Below are positions 1 through 9,861 of a stretch of 64,000 nt of DNA, piece by piece. Position 1 is the stretch's first letter. Every line of letters starts with the position of its first letter. The notes below the pieces were generated by a model. It did not search any database and had not been told where the DNA came from. It saw only the letters and a list, made by a program, of their open reading frames with translations. The stretch spans positions 45,988-109,987 of the forward strand of contig NZ_BOPC01000038.1 in assembly GCF_016863555.1 (NCBI RefSeq), read 5' to 3'. The DNA is from Micromonospora qiuiae. GTDB taxonomy: Bacteria; Actinomycetota; Actinomycetes; Mycobacteriales; Micromonosporaceae. The position numbers were made by a program, and so were the translations under genes.

Positions 1-596
1 TGCGCTACTGCGGCCGCAACGGGGCCGCGCTGCGGGCCGCCGTCGTGGCCGCCCACCGCCTCGTGCGGTCCGACTCGGGAGCCGTTGCCGGGCTGGACCG
101 GGCGGCAACGCGCGAAGCCGGTGCCCGGTCATTGCGCGGGACGCTGCTGCTCCAGGCCGCCCTGGCCGTCGCCGACCGGACCGACCACGACAGCGCCCGG
201 AAGCTGGTCGACCAGGCTGTCGAGGCCGCCGAGGTCGGCAGCTACGGCGGCGGGGGGTTCGGCCCCGCGGCAGTGCAGGCGGTCCGCGTGCTCGTCGAGG
301 CCGCCCGTGGAGATCTTCCGACGGCGACGGTACGTCACGAGCGGCTGCTGGCCGGCGAGCGATGGCGGTGGCTGCCGCCCGAGCACCGGGCCGCGTACCT
401 GCTCGACGTGGCCCGAATGTACGCCGCTACCGGGGAGATGGCTTGTGCGGGCCGGACGCTGCTCGAGGCGGAAGGCACCGCCCGCAGCGAGGTGCACGAG
501 CGTCCGGCTGCCCGCGATCTGGTCGCCCTCGTGGCCGGCTCCACCACTGCCCCCGCTGCCCTGACCCGCCTCGCCGCAACCCTCCGCGCCACCTGA
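1..596 (+). CDS. 3' end of an unidentified gene (possible TPR-type regulator C-terminus)
   Basis: An open frame runs in from the left edge and ends at a TGA, giving about 197 visible residues and no start. The product is Ala/Arg/Leu-rich and looks all-helical, with repeated helical-hairpin spacing (for example around LLLQAALAVADRTDHDSARK and AAYLLDVARMYAATGEMACA). This resembles the TPR-like C-terminal half of actinobacterial XRE-type regulators. No DNA-binding domain is visible because the N-terminus lies outside the window. The frame is supported by its length and third-position GC. The regulator assignment is a guess from helical-repeat character only; it could equally be another TPR protein. 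Confidence 0.4.
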   Translation, partial: RYCGRNGAALRAAVVAAHRLVRSDSGAVAGLDRAATREAGARSLRGTLLLQAALAVADRTDHDSARKLVDQAVEAAEVGSYGGGGFGPAAVQAVRVLVEAARGDLPTATVRHERLLAGERWRWLPPEHRAAYLLDVARMYAATGEMACAGRTLLEAEGTARSEVHERPAARDLVALVAGSTTAPAALTRLAATLRAT

Positions 597-714
597 TTTC
601 CGTACAGATCTTGGACACTTACCGTTATGCGTGGCCGTGGCGGCGGCGTGACGCAGACCGGGCACATGTCCACCGACGCCCTGATGGAGTTGCTGCGCGG
701 CGAGCGGTGCCGGT
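597..714. other. Short intergenic region with an unproven 30-codon ORF
   Basis: This is the gap between the partial first gene and repeat copy 1. A plus-strand ORF from ATG 627 would encode about 30 residues ending in GERCRC. Its stop TAA (717-719) lies inside the GTTAAG of the repeat. There is no convincing ribosome binding site, so it is not called as a gene. Confidence 0.2.
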
Positions 715-768
715 GTTAAGAAGGGGCCCCTTCTCTACCGCAGGCGTTAAAAGGGGGCCCTTCCTTAC
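715..768. repeat. Twin-palindrome intergenic repeat, copy 1
   Basis: Two GC-rich palindromic units, GTTAAGAAGGGGCCCCTTCT and GTTAAAAGGGGGCCCTTCCT, are separated by a short CTACCGCAGGC spacer. Related copies lie at 55463-55516, 59433-59487 and 63961-64000. The right end reads TTAC, which on the minus strand supplies the TAA stop codon of the glycogen synthase gene. Each unit can form a hairpin, so terminator or mRNA-end protection is plausible. Confidence 0.8.
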
Positions 769-1961
769 CCGCGCACCGCGCGGTAGAGGTCGAGGGTGCG
801 GGCGGCGATGGCGTCCCAGGAGAAATGCTCGACGGCCCGTCGCCGGCCGGCCCGCCCCAGCGCCCCCGCACGGTCCGGATTCGCCAGCAGCTCGGTCATC
901 CGCGCCGCCAGGTCGGCCTCGAAACGCGCCGGATCCACCGGCGTGCCGTCGCGGCCGGTCTGCTCGATCGGGACCAGCAGGCCGGTCTCGCCGTCGGCGA
1001 CCACCTCCGGGATGCCGCCGGTGGCGGTGGCCACCACCGGCGTCTCGCAGGCCATCGCCTCCAGGTTGACGATGCCCATCGGTTCGTACACCGACGGGCA
1101 GACGAAGATGGTGGCGTGGGTGAGGATCTGGATCACCTCGGCCTTGGGCAACATCGACGCCACCCAGACCACCCCGGTACGGCGGGATCGCAGCTCGGCG
1201 ACCAGCCCTTCCACCTCGGCGGCGATCTCGGGGGTGTCCGGGGCGCCGGCCAGCAGCACCAGCTGGGCGTCGGGCGGCAGGTCGCGGGCGGCGCGCAGCA
1301 GGTGCGGCAGGCCCTTCTGCCGGGTGATCCGGCCGACGTAGACCACGCTGGGCAGGGCCGGGTCGATGCCGAGTCGCGCCAGCACGTCGGTGCCCGGATC
1401 CGGGGCGTACTGCGCGGTGTCGATGCCGTTGTGGATGACGTGCACCCGGTCCGGATCCACTGAGGGGTACGCGGCCAGCACGTCGCGGCGCATTCCCGCG
1501 CTGACCGCCACGATCGCGTCGGCCGACTCGTACGCCGTCCGCTCGCACCAGGAGGAGAGCGCGTAACCGCCGCCGAGCTGCTCGGCTTTCCACGGGCGCA
1601 GCGGTTCCAGGCTGTGCGCGGTCACCACGTGCGGCACCCCGTACAGCAGCTTCGCGGTGTGCCCGGCCAGGTTCGCGTACCAGGTGTGGCTGTGCACCAC
1701 GTCGCTGCCGGCACACCCGGCGGCCATCTCCAGATCCACGCCCATGGTGCGCAGCGCCGGGTTCGCGCCGGTCAGGCCCGTCGGTTCGGCGTACGCCCGC
1801 ACCCCCGGCTCAGTGCGCGGCGCGCCGAAGCAGTGCACCCGCACCTCGGCCAGTCGGCGCAGCTCCCGGGCCAGGTACTCGACGTGCACCCCGGCGCCGC
1901 CGTAGACCTCCGGCGGGTACTCCCGGGTGAGCAGGTCGACGCGCAGCGGGGTGTCGGTCAT
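765..1961 (-). CDS. glgA: GlgA/GlgM-type glycogen synthase (alpha-maltose-1-phosphate synthase)
   Basis: This 398-residue GT4 enzyme has the length of the actinobacterial glgA/glgM group, shorter than classical GT5 synthases. The N-terminus has the REYPPEVYGGAGVHVEYL donor-site loop. VGRITRQKG opens the C-terminal Rossmann domain, and SVYEPMGIVNLEAMACETP carries the EX7E motif. In mycobacteria the orthologous gene, also divergent from glgC, is known to make maltose-1-phosphate from ADP-glucose and glucose-1-phosphate for the GlgE route; the same activity is inferred here. The start is ATG (MTDTPLRV); upstream in-frame codons are non-homologous and antisense to glgC. The stop codon lies in the adjacent repeat. 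Confidence 0.9.
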   Translation of the reverse strand: MTDTPLRVDLLTREYPPEVYGGAGVHVEYLARELRRLAEVRVHCFGAPRTEPGVRAYAEPTGLTGANPALRTMGVDLEMAAGCAGSDVVHSHTWYANLAGHTAKLLYGVPHVVTAHSLEPLRPWKAEQLGGGYALSSWCERTAYESADAIVAVSAGMRRDVLAAYPSVDPDRVHVIHNGIDTAQYAPDPGTDVLARLGIDPALPSVVYVGRITRQKGLPHLLRAARDLPPDAQLVLLAGAPDTPEIAAEVEGLVAELRSRRTGVVWVASMLPKAEVIQILTHATIFVCPSVYEPMGIVNLEAMACETPVVATATGGIPEVVADGETGLLVPIEQTGRDGTPVDPARFEADLAARMTELLANPDRAGALGRAGRRRAVEHFSWDAIAARTLDLYRAVRG

Positions 1962-2033
1962 GCCCGGCACCCTAGTGCAGCAGTGTGCCCGTACGAGTGG
2001 TGAAGTGGCACCGGGATGGATAGCGTTTTGCTC
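1962..2033. promoter_or_regulatory. Divergent glgA/glgC promoter region
   Basis: These 72 bp separate the start codons of the divergent glycogen genes and must hold both promoters or a shared control region. I see no clear -35/-10 pair or operator palindrome. Confidence 0.45.
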
Positions 2034-3266
2034 ATGGCTGCCAAGGTGCTCGCGATCGTCCTGGCCGGTGGAGAGGGCAAGCGCCTGATGCCGTTGACCA
2101 CGGACCGGGCCAAGCCGGCCGTCCCGTTCGGCGGGATGTACCGCATGGTCGACTTCGTCCTCTCCAACCTGGCCAACGCCGGCTTTCTGAAGATCGTCGT
2201 GCTGACCCAGTACAAATCGCACTCGCTGGACCGGCACATCACCAAGACCTGGCGGATGTCGACGCTGCTGGGCAACTACGTCACCCCGGTGCCCGCGCAG
2301 CAGCGCCGTGGCCCGTGGTGGTTCGCCGGATCGGCCGACGCGATCTACCAGAGCTTCAACCTGATCTACGACGAGCAGCCCGATTACGTGATCGTGTTCG
2401 GCGCGGACCACATCTACCGGATGGACCCGCGGCAGATGGTGGAGGATCACATCGCCTCCGGCGCCAGCGTGACGGTGGCCGGCATCCGGCAGCCGCTGTC
2501 CACCGCCGACCAGTTCGGCGTCATCGAGGTCGCCGAGGACGGCCGGCGGATCCGGGCCTTCCGGGAGAAGCCCACCGACGCGGTCGGCCTGCCCGACGCG
2601 CCCGACCAGATCTACGCCTCGATGGGCAACTACGTCTTCACCACCCGGGCGCTGATCGAGGCGGTCGAGCGCGACGCGGAGGACAAGACCAGCAAGCACG
2701 ACATGGGCGGCAGCATCATCCCGATGCTGGTGGAGCGGGGCGAGGCGAACGTCTACGACTTCCGCGACAACGAGGTGCCGGGCAGCACCGACCGGGACCG
2801 GGGTTACTGGCGCGACGTCGGGACGCTCGACTCGTTCTACGACGCGCACATGGATCTGATCAACGTGCACCCGGTGTTCAACCTCTACAACTTCGACTGG
2901 CCGATCTACACCGAGCAGCCGCCGTACCCGCCGGCCAAGTTCGTGCACCAGTGGGGTGAGCGGGTGGGCCGGGCGGTCGCCTCGATGGTCTCGCCCGGCG
3001 CGGTGATCTCCGGCTCGCTGGTGGAGAACTCCATCGTCTCGCCGAAGGTGAAGGTGCACTCCTGGGCGCACGTGGACGGCTCGGTGCTGATGGAAGGTGT
3101 CGAGATCGGCCGACACGCGGTGGTGCGCCGGGCCATCCTGGACAAGAACGTCTACGTGCCCGAGGGCGCCGAGATCGGTGTTGACCTGGAACGGGACCGG
3201 CAGCGTTACACCGTCTCGGACAACGGCATCGTGGTCATCGGCAAGGGACAGAAGGTGGAGCCGTGA
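2034..3266 (+). CDS. glgC: Glucose-1-phosphate adenylyltransferase
   Basis: The enzyme makes ADP-glucose from ATP and glucose-1-phosphate for glycogen or maltosyl-phosphate synthesis. The N-terminal nucleotidyltransferase signature LAGGEGKRLMPLT is followed by RAKPAVPFGG, and FGADHIYRMD carries the catalytic-site Asp. The C-terminal part (about residues 290-400) is a left-handed beta-helix, with VISGSLVENSIVSPKVKV as typical hexapeptide repeats. The length of about 410 is usual. ATG 2034 (MAAKVLAIV) is chosen because it sits at the family N-terminus; ATG 2016, six codons upstream, is possible. Phosphoglucomutase follows 52 bp downstream, so substrate supply and activation are probably co-transcribed. 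Confidence 0.95.
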   Translation: MAAKVLAIVLAGGEGKRLMPLTTDRAKPAVPFGGMYRMVDFVLSNLANAGFLKIVVLTQYKSHSLDRHITKTWRMSTLLGNYVTPVPAQQRRGPWWFAGSADAIYQSFNLIYDEQPDYVIVFGADHIYRMDPRQMVEDHIASGASVTVAGIRQPLSTADQFGVIEVAEDGRRIRAFREKPTDAVGLPDAPDQIYASMGNYVFTTRALIEAVERDAEDKTSKHDMGGSIIPMLVERGEANVYDFRDNEVPGSTDRDRGYWRDVGTLDSFYDAHMDLINVHPVFNLYNFDWPIYTEQPPYPPAKFVHQWGERVGRAVASMVSPGAVISGSLVENSIVSPKVKVHSWAHVDGSVLMEGVEIGRHAVVRRAILDKNVYVPEGAEIGVDLERDRQRYTVSDNGIVVIGKGQKVEP

Positions 3267-3318
3267 GCGCGAGGAGTGAGCTTGCGAGCCCCGCAGTCGC
3301 GAACGAAAGGCAGGCACC

Positions 3319-4951
<1,633 letters not shown>

Positions 4952-4977
<26 letters not shown>

Positions 4978-6079
4978 TCGCCACCGCAGCCCGGATGCGT
5001 TCCACGATCTGCTTCAGATCCGCGTCGGTGAGATCGGCGTAGGTGGGCAGATTGAGGCCGCGCCTGCCGAGGTCCCTGGCGACCGGATGGTCGACCTGGC
5101 CGGCCCGGTAGGCCGGAAGCTCGGTGATCGGGACGAAGAAGGGCCGGGTCTCGACCCCTTCCCGGTCGAGCGCGCGGGCCAGGGCGTCCCGCGAGGTGGC
5201 GTCGCCTGGTGGGCCAACCAGGAACGAGGCCATCCACGGTGCCTTCCGGACCCGGGCGGAGACCGGCTGCGGGGACAGCAGGGGAACGTCCGCCAGTTGT
5301 GCCTCGTAGGCGGACACCACCCGCTCCCGCTCGGCGATGATTTCCGGGGCGCGCTCCATCTGGGCGCAGAGGAGGGCGGCGGCGACGTTGGTCATCCGGT
5401 AGTTGAAGCCGACCACCGGGAACCAGTATCGCCGCTGCGGGTCCATGCCCTGGTTGCGCAGCAGCCGCATGCGTGCGGCGAGTGCCTCATCGGAGGTGAC
5501 AACGCATCCCCCTTCCCCAGAGGTAATGATCTTGTTGCCGAAGAAGGAAAAGGTGGTGAGATCGGCAAGACGTCCGGTCGGTTCGCCGTCCGACGTCGCA
5601 CCGTAGGACTCGGCGGCGTCCGCGACCAGAAGCAGACCGTGGCGCCGGCACAGTTGCGCCAGTTGGCGGTAGTCGGCGGGATGGCCGTAGAGGTCGACGG
5701 CCACGACCGCGCGGGTCCGTGGGGTGATGGCCGCCCGCACCTGTTCCGGATCGAGGCACCAGGTCTCCGGCACCACATCCACGAAAACGGGACGGCTCCC
5801 GCAGTACGTGACCGCGTTGGCCGTGGCCACATATGTCAGGGCGGGGACGATCACCTCGTCGCCCGGCCCGATACCGGCCGCGGCGAGAGCCAGGTGCAGC
5901 GCCACTGTGCCGTTCGCGGTCGCCACCGCCGTCGCGGCGCCGCACTGCCGCGCGAACTCCTCCTCGAATCGGCGCAGGTAGGGCCCCTGAGACGAGATCC
6001 AGCCACTGCGCACCGCGTCCAGCGCGTAGCGCTCTTCCAGTTCTGACAAGCAGGGACGGGCCACCGGGAAACGCTGCAT
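4952..6079 (-). CDS. GDP-perosamine synthase-like DegT/DnrJ/EryC1 aminotransferase
   Basis: This 375-residue PLP-dependent sugar aminotransferase carries the Schiff-base Lys183 in SFFGNKIITSGEGG and the PLP-ring Asp154 in VADAAESYG. The stretches GWISSQG, LTYVATANAVTYCG and RRYWFPVVGFNYRMTN resemble GDP-perosamine synthases (Per/RfbE) as I remember them. The predicted reaction converts GDP-4-keto-6-deoxymannose plus glutamate to GDP-perosamine. The context supports this: GDP-mannose 4,6-dehydratase, which makes the substrate, is two genes upstream in the same operon. ATG 6079 lies 2 nt after the stop of the preceding glycosyltransferase gene. Upstream in-frame codons overlap that gene and are non-homologous. 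Another 4-amino-6-deoxysugar is the main alternative. Confidence 0.85.
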
Positions 6080-6081
6080 GG

Positions 6082-7278
6082 TCAACCTTTTCCGATCAAA
6101 CTCGTGCCGAACGATGCCTGTGGGACAGGGCCGGGGCGGCCCGCCGCCACCCACTCCAGCAATCGCGCGTAGTCAGTCGCCGCATCTGTCCAGGTACGAC
6201 CGGACAACCGGTCACCGGCTCGTCGTGCGGCGGCGGCGAAACGGTTGCGATCGTCCAGCACCCGCCGAACGGCGTCCGCGAGCGATTCCGCATCGCGTGC
6301 GGCGAAGACTGCTGCCTCTGCCCGGCAGAACTCCAGCTGGGCCAGGAGGGGAGGGGAGTCGGCACAGACGACCGGTAAGCCCCAACTGAACGCCTCGAGC
6401 ACGGCGCCGCTCGCGGCCTCCCACAGTGAGGGCACCACGACCGCGTCCGCCCGTGAGTAGAGGCGGTGCAACTCGTCAAGCGTGACGAAGCCCGGGAACG
6501 ACACCCTGCCTCGCAGGTCCGGTCGCGCCGCGCGGGCGAGCAGACGGCTGGCCTCCGGTTCGACCAGCGGCCCCGGACATACCAGCCGGCAGTCGGTGAG
6601 CCTTGCCATCGCTTCCAGCAGGGTCGAGTGGTTCTTGTGTGAGGCGGTCGAGGACGGATAGAGCAGAAGACCCGGTTCCGGTCGGGTGACAGCTTGGCGC
6701 GGCGCGGGTTGCAACGCCGGCGGCGGAATGAGCGCCACTTTCTCCGCCAGCTGCGGGAAAGCGGCCAGCACTTCCCGGTAGGGGTGTGGCCAGGACACGG
6801 CGACTGCCCCGGCTCGGGCGATGTTCTCTCGGACCACCGCGGCGAACCCGGGTGCCCAGAACTCCGGCTGAAGGTGACGTAGGTCGTGTACGACGACGAC
6901 CGAGGCGCCGGTGGAGGCCGGGACGCAGTGAAACGGGTGCAGTACGACATCGGCGCGATCGGTGCGGGGACGACTTCTTTGGCGTACCGCGTTGGCCGTG
7001 CGTCGGACGGCCAGCGAGTAGCGGATGCGCGGCGGGGTCAGCCGCCGCAGGATCTGCCTGGAGCGGTTGTCGAACAGTAGCGGCCTTCTCGTTTCCGTCC
7101 ACACGATCCGGTCCGTGCCGACACTTGCCCGCCAGGCGTCGATGGTTCCCGGTAGGACGGTCGCCTCGATGTCGTAGTCGGTCGCCTCCACCAGCCCGGA
7201 GAGCAGCCCGTAGGTGAAGGCCTCCAGACCGGCGGCGCCGCCGGGGCGGATCGGGGACGCGTCGACGAGCAGTCTCAT
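6082..7278 (-). CDS. GT4 family glycosyltransferase
   Basis: This 398-residue GT-B fold enzyme starts at MRLLVDASPIRPGGAAGLEAF, the acceptor-domain loop. A donor-binding domain begins near LLLYPSSTASHKNHSTLLEA, and SLWEAASGAVLEAFSWGLP holds the EX7E motif used for nucleotide-sugar binding. Its start overlaps the gmd stop as ATGA, and its stop lies 2 nt before the aminotransferase start. This implies translational coupling and a role in transferring the sugar made by its neighbours, most simply perosamine or another GDP-mannose-derived residue. The acceptor and linkage cannot be read from the sequence. It is probably a cytoplasmic enzyme working at the membrane face. Confidence 0.85.
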   Translation of the reverse strand: MRLLVDASPIRPGGAAGLEAFTYGLLSGLVEATDYDIEATVLPGTIDAWRASVGTDRIVWTETRRPLLFDNRSRQILRRLTPPRIRYSLAVRRTANAVRQRSRPRTDRADVVLHPFHCVPASTGASVVVVHDLRHLQPEFWAPGFAAVVRENIARAGAVAVSWPHPYREVLAAFPQLAEKVALIPPPALQPAPRQAVTRPEPGLLLYPSSTASHKNHSTLLEAMARLTDCRLVCPGPLVEPEASRLLARAARPDLRGRVSFPGFVTLDELHRLYSRADAVVVPSLWEAASGAVLEAFSWGLPVVCADSPPLLAQLEFCRAEAAVFAARDAESLADAVRRVLDDRNRFAAAARRAGDRLSGRTWTDAATDYARLLEWVAAGRPGPVPQASFGTSLIGKG

Positions 7279-8288
7279 CGGTCGATCCGGACGAGCCGGC
7301 CCATCCGCTCGTCCTCCAACAACTGGCGGTCGGCGTCCACCATGATGCGGACCAGGTCTCCGAACAGTGTCTTCGGTGCCCAGCCCAGGGTCCTGCGGGC
7401 TTTGGTGTAGTCACCGATCAGGGCGTCGACCTCGGCGGGCCGGAAGTACCTGGGGTCGATCATCACGTACTCCCGCCAGTCGAGTCCCACGTGCGCGAAA
7501 GCGGCTTCGACGAACTCGCGAACCGTGTGGCCTTCGCCGGTGGCGACGACGTAGTCGTCCGGCCGGTCCTGCTGTAGGGAGAGCCACATCGCCTCGACGT
7601 ACTCGGGGGCGTAGCCCCAGTCCCGGACCGCGTCCAGGTTTCCCAGGTACAGCTTGTCCTGGATGCCGGCCTCGATCCGGGCCACCGCCCGGGTGATCTT
7701 TCTGGTCACGAAGTTCTCGGACCGGCGTGGGCTCTCGTGGTTGAAGAGAATGCCATTGGTGCAGTACATGCCCCAGGACTCGCGGTAGTTCACCGCGGAC
7801 CAGTAGGCGTAAACCTTGGCGCAGGCGTACGGGCTGCGGGGATGAAAGGGTGTTTCCTCTCGTTGCGGAGGCGGCGTGGCCCCGAACATCTCCGACGAGG
7901 AGGCCTGGTAGAACCGTGCTCCGACGTTCGCTGCCCGCGTCGACTCGAGCATGTGAAGAGCGCCGAGACCGGTGATGCCGGCGGTGTATCCGGGGATGTC
8001 GAACGACACTCGGACGTGACTCTGCGCGCCGAGGTTGTAGACCTCGTCGGGTCGGATGTCGCGGATGAGGTTCGTCAACGATGCCGGATCGGAGAGGTCA
8101 CTGTAGTGCAGGAAGAGCCGGGCGTCCGCGTTCCGTGGGTGAACGTCGATTCGATCGATGCGGTCGGTGTTGAAGCTTGAGGACCGCCTTTTGATTCCGT
8201 GCACGGTGTAGCCCTTGTCGAGCAGCAGTTCCGAAAGGTAACTGCCGTCCTGTCCGGTGATCCCGGAGATGAGCGCTACTCGCGACAT
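7275..8288 (-). CDS. gmd: GDP-mannose 4,6-dehydratase
   Basis: This extended short-chain dehydrogenase of 337 residues converts GDP-mannose to GDP-4-keto-6-deoxy-D-mannose. GITGQDGSYL (residues 9-18) is the Gmd-type NADP-binding loop. NLGAQSHVRVSFDIP, SSSEMFG and the catalytic pair Y154/K158 in SPYACAKVYAYW are diagnostic. NHESPRRSENFVTRKITRA is the GDP-mannose-binding segment. ATG 8288 is preceded by GAGAGG; a 12-codon upstream extension is non-homologous. It heads a three-gene minus-strand operon (gmd-GT4-aminotransferase) whose product is most likely GDP-perosamine rather than GDP-fucose, because no GDP-fucose synthase is present. Confidence 0.95.
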   Translation of the reverse strand: MSRVALISGITGQDGSYLSELLLDKGYTVHGIKRRSSSFNTDRIDRIDVHPRNADARLFLHYSDLSDPASLTNLIRDIRPDEVYNLGAQSHVRVSFDIPGYTAGITGLGALHMLESTRAANVGARFYQASSSEMFGATPPPQREETPFHPRSPYACAKVYAYWSAVNYRESWGMYCTNGILFNHESPRRSENFVTRKITRAVARIEAGIQDKLYLGNLDAVRDWGYAPEYVEAMWLSLQQDRPDDYVVATGEGHTVREFVEAAFAHVGLDWREYVMIDPRYFRPAEVDALIGDYTKARRTLGWAPKTLFGDLVRIMVDADRQLLEDERMGRLVRIDR

Positions 8289-8571
8289 GTGTGAAACCTC
8301 TCGTGATGCCGACTTCGGAGGCAAGGGGGGCCGCCATGCGGCTGCGGGCGTTGGATCTTCGCTCGGGTGATGCTTCGCTCTTTGTACAGCAAGAAGATGG
8401 GCCGGGTGCCTGTTTCACGTATCGCTGCAAGTAATTCCGGATCCGCGATCAGTGTTCTCACTTTCGCCTGACCGGTTTCGGGTGGCGCCGTGTCATTCGG
8501 TCGGCGCGCTCGTTCTAGAAACTGACGCATGGGCGCGATTGCGCCCGGGACGGACGGGGCGGGGCAACTGC
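8289..8571. promoter_or_regulatory. Divergent intergenic region of the gmd operon and polymerase gene
   Basis: This 283-bp region between divergent genes must carry the promoters for the gmd operon and the polymerase-flippase operon. The GC content dips in the middle. I found no convincing hexamer pair or long palindrome, and no coding frame with a family resemblance. Confidence 0.4.
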
Positions 8572-9861
8572 ATGGGCGGGAACGCGAGTACAGTTCGCAG
8601 CGCGGAGGCCGGCGCGGCCACCTCCCGGCACTCTGCTCACCAGGAGCAAAAGTCTCGACTGACCTGGTTGTTGCAGCTCTACCCCACCAGTCTGTTGGTT
8701 CTCGTCCCCTACGGCGTCCTGGTGGTTCCGATGGCGCTGCTGAACGGCAATCCGGAACTCTGGTTCATCGTCAAACTGCTGCTGCTGGCTCTGGCCGGCA
8801 CGGTCGTTATCGAATTGGCGACTGCCCGCTGGCTGGGTAAGCGTTCCGATTGGCAGTCCGGTCTGGCTCGGGCCAACGCCGGGTACCCGCACCTCTATCT
8901 GCTCGCCCGAGCGACGACGATCGTCAGCATCATCGCCGACCTCATCGGCGGACTGGCGGGCCGCGGGTCCATCTTCGCCCAGGTCAGCGGCGAGGTGAAT
9001 GTCTCTCCCGCAGTCGTCCTGACGTCCCTGTTCTCAGGTTGGCGGTACCTCGCGTTCGTGCTGCTGCTGGCGAGTCTGCTCGGCGGGCAGGCGCGGCGCC
9101 TGGGTGTTCTGTGGTGGACGACCGCTCTGCTGGCCACGCAGGTGGTGCTTGTCCTGATGACCGCGTTCTCCTCACCACTGATCAGTTACCTGTCCTTCAT
9201 CCTCGGGGTGGGAGCCATCTGCGGCGTAATCCGTCCCCGCCTGGTGGTTGTTGCCGCAGTCGCGTTGTTCATGGCGTGGCCGACTCTTTACTCGGCCCGC
9301 AACGATGTGCGGACCGAAGGGGGCGTGAAGGTTTCCGAAGAGGTGACCGCCGCCGAACGCATTCGTTTCGATCTGCAGTTGACGCGGGCGAGCGCCTACG
9401 ATGTGCCGGCTGCCGTGGATCATCCCGGCCTACCGGGGATTGTCCGCTACGGCCTGCTTCCCCGGGCTCTGGACGCCGAGCGGCCTCCCCTCACCACCGG
9501 TACGCGTATCAACGAATACCTCGGCGGCAGCTCCCACTCCGCCTACAACTTCCTCACCCTTGGCACGGTCTACTTCCTTGAGGGCCCCTGGGGAGTGGTG
9601 CTCTTCTATGGCGGTTGGGCACTCGTCGTCGTGCTGCTGTTACGGACAGGGGGCACGCCGGGGCCGGTGCGCCTGTCGCTCTTCGGTTTTGCCGTGGCCG
9701 GTCCGCTCATCTGGACGAGGACGTACCCGGAGAACGTGGTCGGGTTCCTGCAACACACCGTGGCCGCGTTACCGATCCTGCTGGTCCTGTTCCTTCTTCG
9801 GCCGCGCGAGCGATCGGCACCGTCAGGCAGCCGGGTGGCGGCCGACCGGTTCGACACGTGA
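8572..9861 (+). CDS. Wzy-like oligosaccharide repeat-unit polymerase (multi-pass membrane protein)
   Basis: From ATG 8572 the product has 429 residues and about ten hydrophobic segments, beginning LVLVPYGVLVVPMALL. Near the C-terminus, a predicted extracytoplasmic loop with GTRINEYLGGSSHSAYNFLT is followed by YFLEGPWGVVLFYGGWALVVVLL. This resembles the conserved loop and final helix of Wzy polymerases, which join lipid-linked repeat units at the outer face of the membrane. An O-antigen ligase-like role cannot be excluded. The start is uncertain: the frame stays open to 8452, but those 40 residues look non-coding. The stop overlaps the GTG of the flippase-GT gene as GTGA, so the two are translationally coupled. 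Confidence 0.65.
   Translation: MGGNASTVRSAEAGAATSRHSAHQEQKSRLTWLLQLYPTSLLVLVPYGVLVVPMALLNGNPELWFIVKLLLLALAGTVVIELATARWLGKRSDWQSGLARANAGYPHLYLLARATTIVSIIADLIGGLAGRGSIFAQVSGEVNVSPAVVLTSLFSGWRYLAFVLLLASLLGGQARRLGVLWWTTALLATQVVLVLMTAFSSPLISYLSFILGVGAICGVIRPRLVVVAAVALFMAWPTLYSARNDVRTEGGVKVSEEVTAAERIRFDLQLTRASAYDVPAAVDHPGLPGIVRYGLLPRALDAERPPLTTGTRINEYLGGSSHSAYNFLTLGTVYFLEGPWGVVLFYGGWALVVVLLLRTGGTPGPVRLSLFGFAVAGPLIWTRTYPENVVGFLQHTVAALPILLVLFLLRPRERSAPSGSRVAADRFDT

Noticed and set aside
627..719. Thirty-codon Cys-ending ORF upstream of repeat copy 1
   Set aside because: It has no ribosome binding site, no homology and depends on the repeat for its stop. It is noted only as a gap content.
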